Shown: piece after piece, positions 36,187 through 37,707 of the stretch
Layout: the number at the start of each line of letters is the position of its first letter
Numbering within the stretch: position 1 is the first letter of the stretch
NCBI GenBank assembly: GCA_903881565.1
Contig: CAIRTR010000314.1
Span: forward strand, 1-37,707
Length of the DNA: 37,707 nucleotides
Source: Oligoflexia bacterium
GTDB lineage: Bacteria > Bdellovibrionota > UBA1018
Reading direction: 5' to 3'
Notes under the pieces: model-generated
Databases searched by the model: none
Told to the model about the DNA's origin: nothing
The model's input: the letters and a program-made list of their open reading frames with translations, nothing else
Translations under genes and position numbers: made by a program

Positions 36187-36621
36187 TCAATAATTGGCCA
36201 CAAAAACAAAGCCATCCTCGCTAATTTCGAGAATTCGATAGCCGCGCGCAAGGATTTTGCGAACGGGGATTCCGGCACCCTCCCAAAGGTTCTTAAGGAC
36301 GTATTCAGCCACTCCTACGAAGTCTTTCCCAAAGCGTACGATGCGCGTGAAGACGAGGTGGTCCCAGAAACCACGCTTAGCGCTCTCGCAGACATCCCTA
36401 GATTTTGAACGAGCAAGACTATGACTTTTCTTTGCCCCCGTTACAATCATCGCAATGCCGCCTGAGAGTTCCCGAATAAATCCCTGCCACTCCGCGCGGC
36501 TTTTCGCACGAATCAACAGATGTAAGTGGTTTCCAACGCCGAGACTGTAAAAGTGGGCCAGAAATAAATTACCGGGTCGAAAACTGGATAAGAATACAAC
36601 AAGTGCCTTATGAGCACGCAA
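36187..36621 (-). pseudogene. Shortened Y1 (IS200/REP-associated) transposase
   Basis: A 144-codon frame (TTG start) with the Y1 transposase HUH site GNHLHLLIRA, the following helix FIRELSGGIAMIVTGAKK and the catalytic-tyrosine region VAEYVLKNLWEGAG. Normal members of this type have roughly 60 more N-terminal residues between a first strand and the HUH site. Here RAHKALVVFLSSFRPGNLFLAH joins almost directly to FYSLGVGNHLHLL, which suggests an internal deletion. In-frame stops lie just upstream. No terminal inverted repeats or flanking duplications were found. Probably an inactive remnant; REP-associated family membership is likely but not certain. Confidence 0.62.
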
Positions 36622-36833
36622 GCGTTACGGTTACGCAAAACCCAGCAAACCTCGCACTGCAGGCCGCCCGCTGCGCTCAGCATAAAGTTTATTGAAGGGA
36701 CTTGTCGCGATGCTTAAGCTTTAAAGCCCTAATAACTGTTTCTATAACTCCAGAGTCAATTTTAACGATATTTCCAATAATCCGGGACTTTATAACACAT
36801 TTGACAGCCCCATAATCGTATCCGAAGTCAGCC

Positions 36834-37707
36834 TCACGTCCCCACCGTATTCGGCGACACTCTCAAAAACTGTAAACCCTTATAATTCTCTTCAGCCCAG
36901 CGCAGACCCCAATCCGATTTGAACAATAACACCGGCAACCCATCGCGATCCTCAAGACACCGACTGTCTTCTCGTCGCTCAAAATAATCCGGATCCAGAC
37001 CCTCACCCGTCACCCAGCGCGCATGAATATAAGGGAGCTTTTCAATACGAACATCCACATTATACTCGGCTTTCAAGCGGTGCTGAAGCACTTCAAACTG
37101 GAGCGCCCCGACTGCGCCTAAAATTGGGTCTTTATCGATGTAGCCTCGCTGGCGATAAACCTGAACCACTCCTTCTTCAGAGAGTTGATCAAGCCCCTTC
37201 TTAAGCTGCTTGCGCTTCATAGGATCCAAGATTTGTACGCCCGCAAAATGCTCAGGCGAGAACCGCGGCACACCCTGGTACTGCAATCCTTTTTTCTCAC
37301 TCAGCGTATCGCCAATGCGAAGCTCGCCTGAAGTATCGAGCAAACCCACAATATCGCCGGGCCAGGCCGTATCGATCATCACGCGCTCTTGCGCAAAAAA
37401 GTGAAGAGGTTTCGACAACTTCACCTGCGATTTAAGCCTCGAGTGAAACACCGTCATATTGCGCTCAAACAATCCCGAGCACACGCGCATGAACGCGACA
37501 CGGTCACGATGGGATGGATCCATGTTGGCTTGAATCTTAAAAATAAATCCAGAGAACTTAGGATCCGATGGCTCCACCGGCCCCTCGCCCGTCTGGCGCG
37601 CTGGAGGTGCGGGCGCAATCTCAATGAAGCGCTCCAAGAACCGCTCGACCCCGAAGTTATTCATCGCGCTCCCAAAAAACACGGGCGTCAGTTGCCCCGC
37701 GAGCACG
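36834..37707 (-). CDS. prfC: Peptide chain release factor 3 (RF3), C-terminal part, cut by window edge
   Basis: The last 291 codons of a translational GTPase running off the right edge. The segment PVFFGSAMNNFGVERFLERFIEIAPAPPAR is the end of the G domain of RF3. The beta-barrel domain II follows (GFIFKIQANMDPSHRDRVAFMRVCSGLFERNM, then LKLSKPLHFFAQER region), and the C-terminal RF3 domain contains QYQGVPRFSPEHFAGV and VGALQFEVLQHRLKAEY. RF3 recycles RF1/RF2 from the ribosome after termination. The visible part looks intact and full-length at its end. The GTP-binding motifs lie outside the window. Confidence 0.94.
   Translation of the reverse strand, partial: VLAGQLTPVFFGSAMNNFGVERFLERFIEIAPAPPARQTGEGPVEPSDPKFSGFIFKIQANMDPSHRDRVAFMRVCSGLFERNMTVFHSRLKSQVKLSKPLHFFAQERVMIDTAWPGDIVGLLDTSGELRIGDTLSEKKGLQYQGVPRFSPEHFAGVQILDPMKRKQLKKGLDQLSEEGVVQVYRQRGYIDKDPILGAVGALQFEVLQHRLKAEYNVDVRIEKLPYIHARWVTGEGLDPDYFERREDSRCLEDRDGLPVLLFKSDWGLRWAEENYKGLQFLRVSPNTVGT

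Noticed and set aside
36002-36193. 63-codon plus-strand frame between the GHKL gene and the transposase remnant
   Set aside because: TTG start, no Shine-Dalgarno, opposite to the flanking genes and overlapping the transposase end; the sequence matches nothing known to me.

Overview
The window is from a Gram-negative (diderm) bacterium of about 50% GC. It carries a Tol envelope system, an FtsEX-EnvC cell-separation module, outer-membrane-type and periplasmic proteins, an aerobic 2-oxoglutarate dehydrogenase complex and a possible c-type cytochrome. The gene mix and the style of the Y1 transposase fragment suggest Bdellovibrionota or a related delta-proteobacterial lineage. That placement is an inference; no rRNA or other phylogenetic marker is present to settle it.

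Layout. (1) 1-6918, minus strand: GH15 glucoamylase, a divergent CPBP-type membrane protein, tolQ, tolR, tolA-like, tolB and the 5' part of a thiolase; pal does not follow tolB. (2) 7031-9781, plus strand: ftsE, ftsX and a degenerate-LytM EnvC, tightly coupled. (3) 9778-11356: a frameshifted secreted gene (minus strand), then a GNAT acetyltransferase bracketed by two direct copies of a 145-bp hairpin-bearing repeat. (4) 11484-21014, plus strand: eight genes with gaps of at most 60 bp or overlaps: ctpA, xseA, an active-looking M23 peptidase, an SH3/beta-barrel protein, a degenerate nucleotidyltransferase-like protein, a radical SAM enzyme, a GH3 acyl-adenylating enzyme and an EamA exporter. (5) 20997-29322, minus strand: ferredoxin, a cytochrome c-like secreted protein, sucA, sucB, lpdA and an aldehyde dehydrogenase overlapping lpdA. 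(6) 29397-31697, minus strand: GAPDH and phosphoglycerate kinase fused in one uninterrupted frame. (7) 32094-36621, accessory-looking: a secreted orphan, an AAA/DUF4143 ATPase with a possible operator, a GHKL ATPase with an Ig-like domain, and a shortened Y1 transposase. (8) 36834-37707: the 3' part of prfC.

How the genes fit together. Regions 1, 2 and the first half of 4 serve envelope constriction, peptidoglycan cleavage and envelope integrity. Regions 5 and 6 are central carbon metabolism: the lower glycolytic pair and the 2-oxoglutarate step of the TCA cycle, with redox carriers alongside. The second half of region 4 looks like a compact pathway in which a small molecule is made by a radical SAM enzyme, activated by a GH3 enzyme and exported by an EamA transporter. 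This is the best candidate for an undescribed pathway. The GAPDH-PGK fusion, the paired hairpin repeats around the GNAT gene and the GHKL-Ig ATPase are the other standouts. No rRNA, tRNA, CRISPR array or complete insertion sequence was seen.
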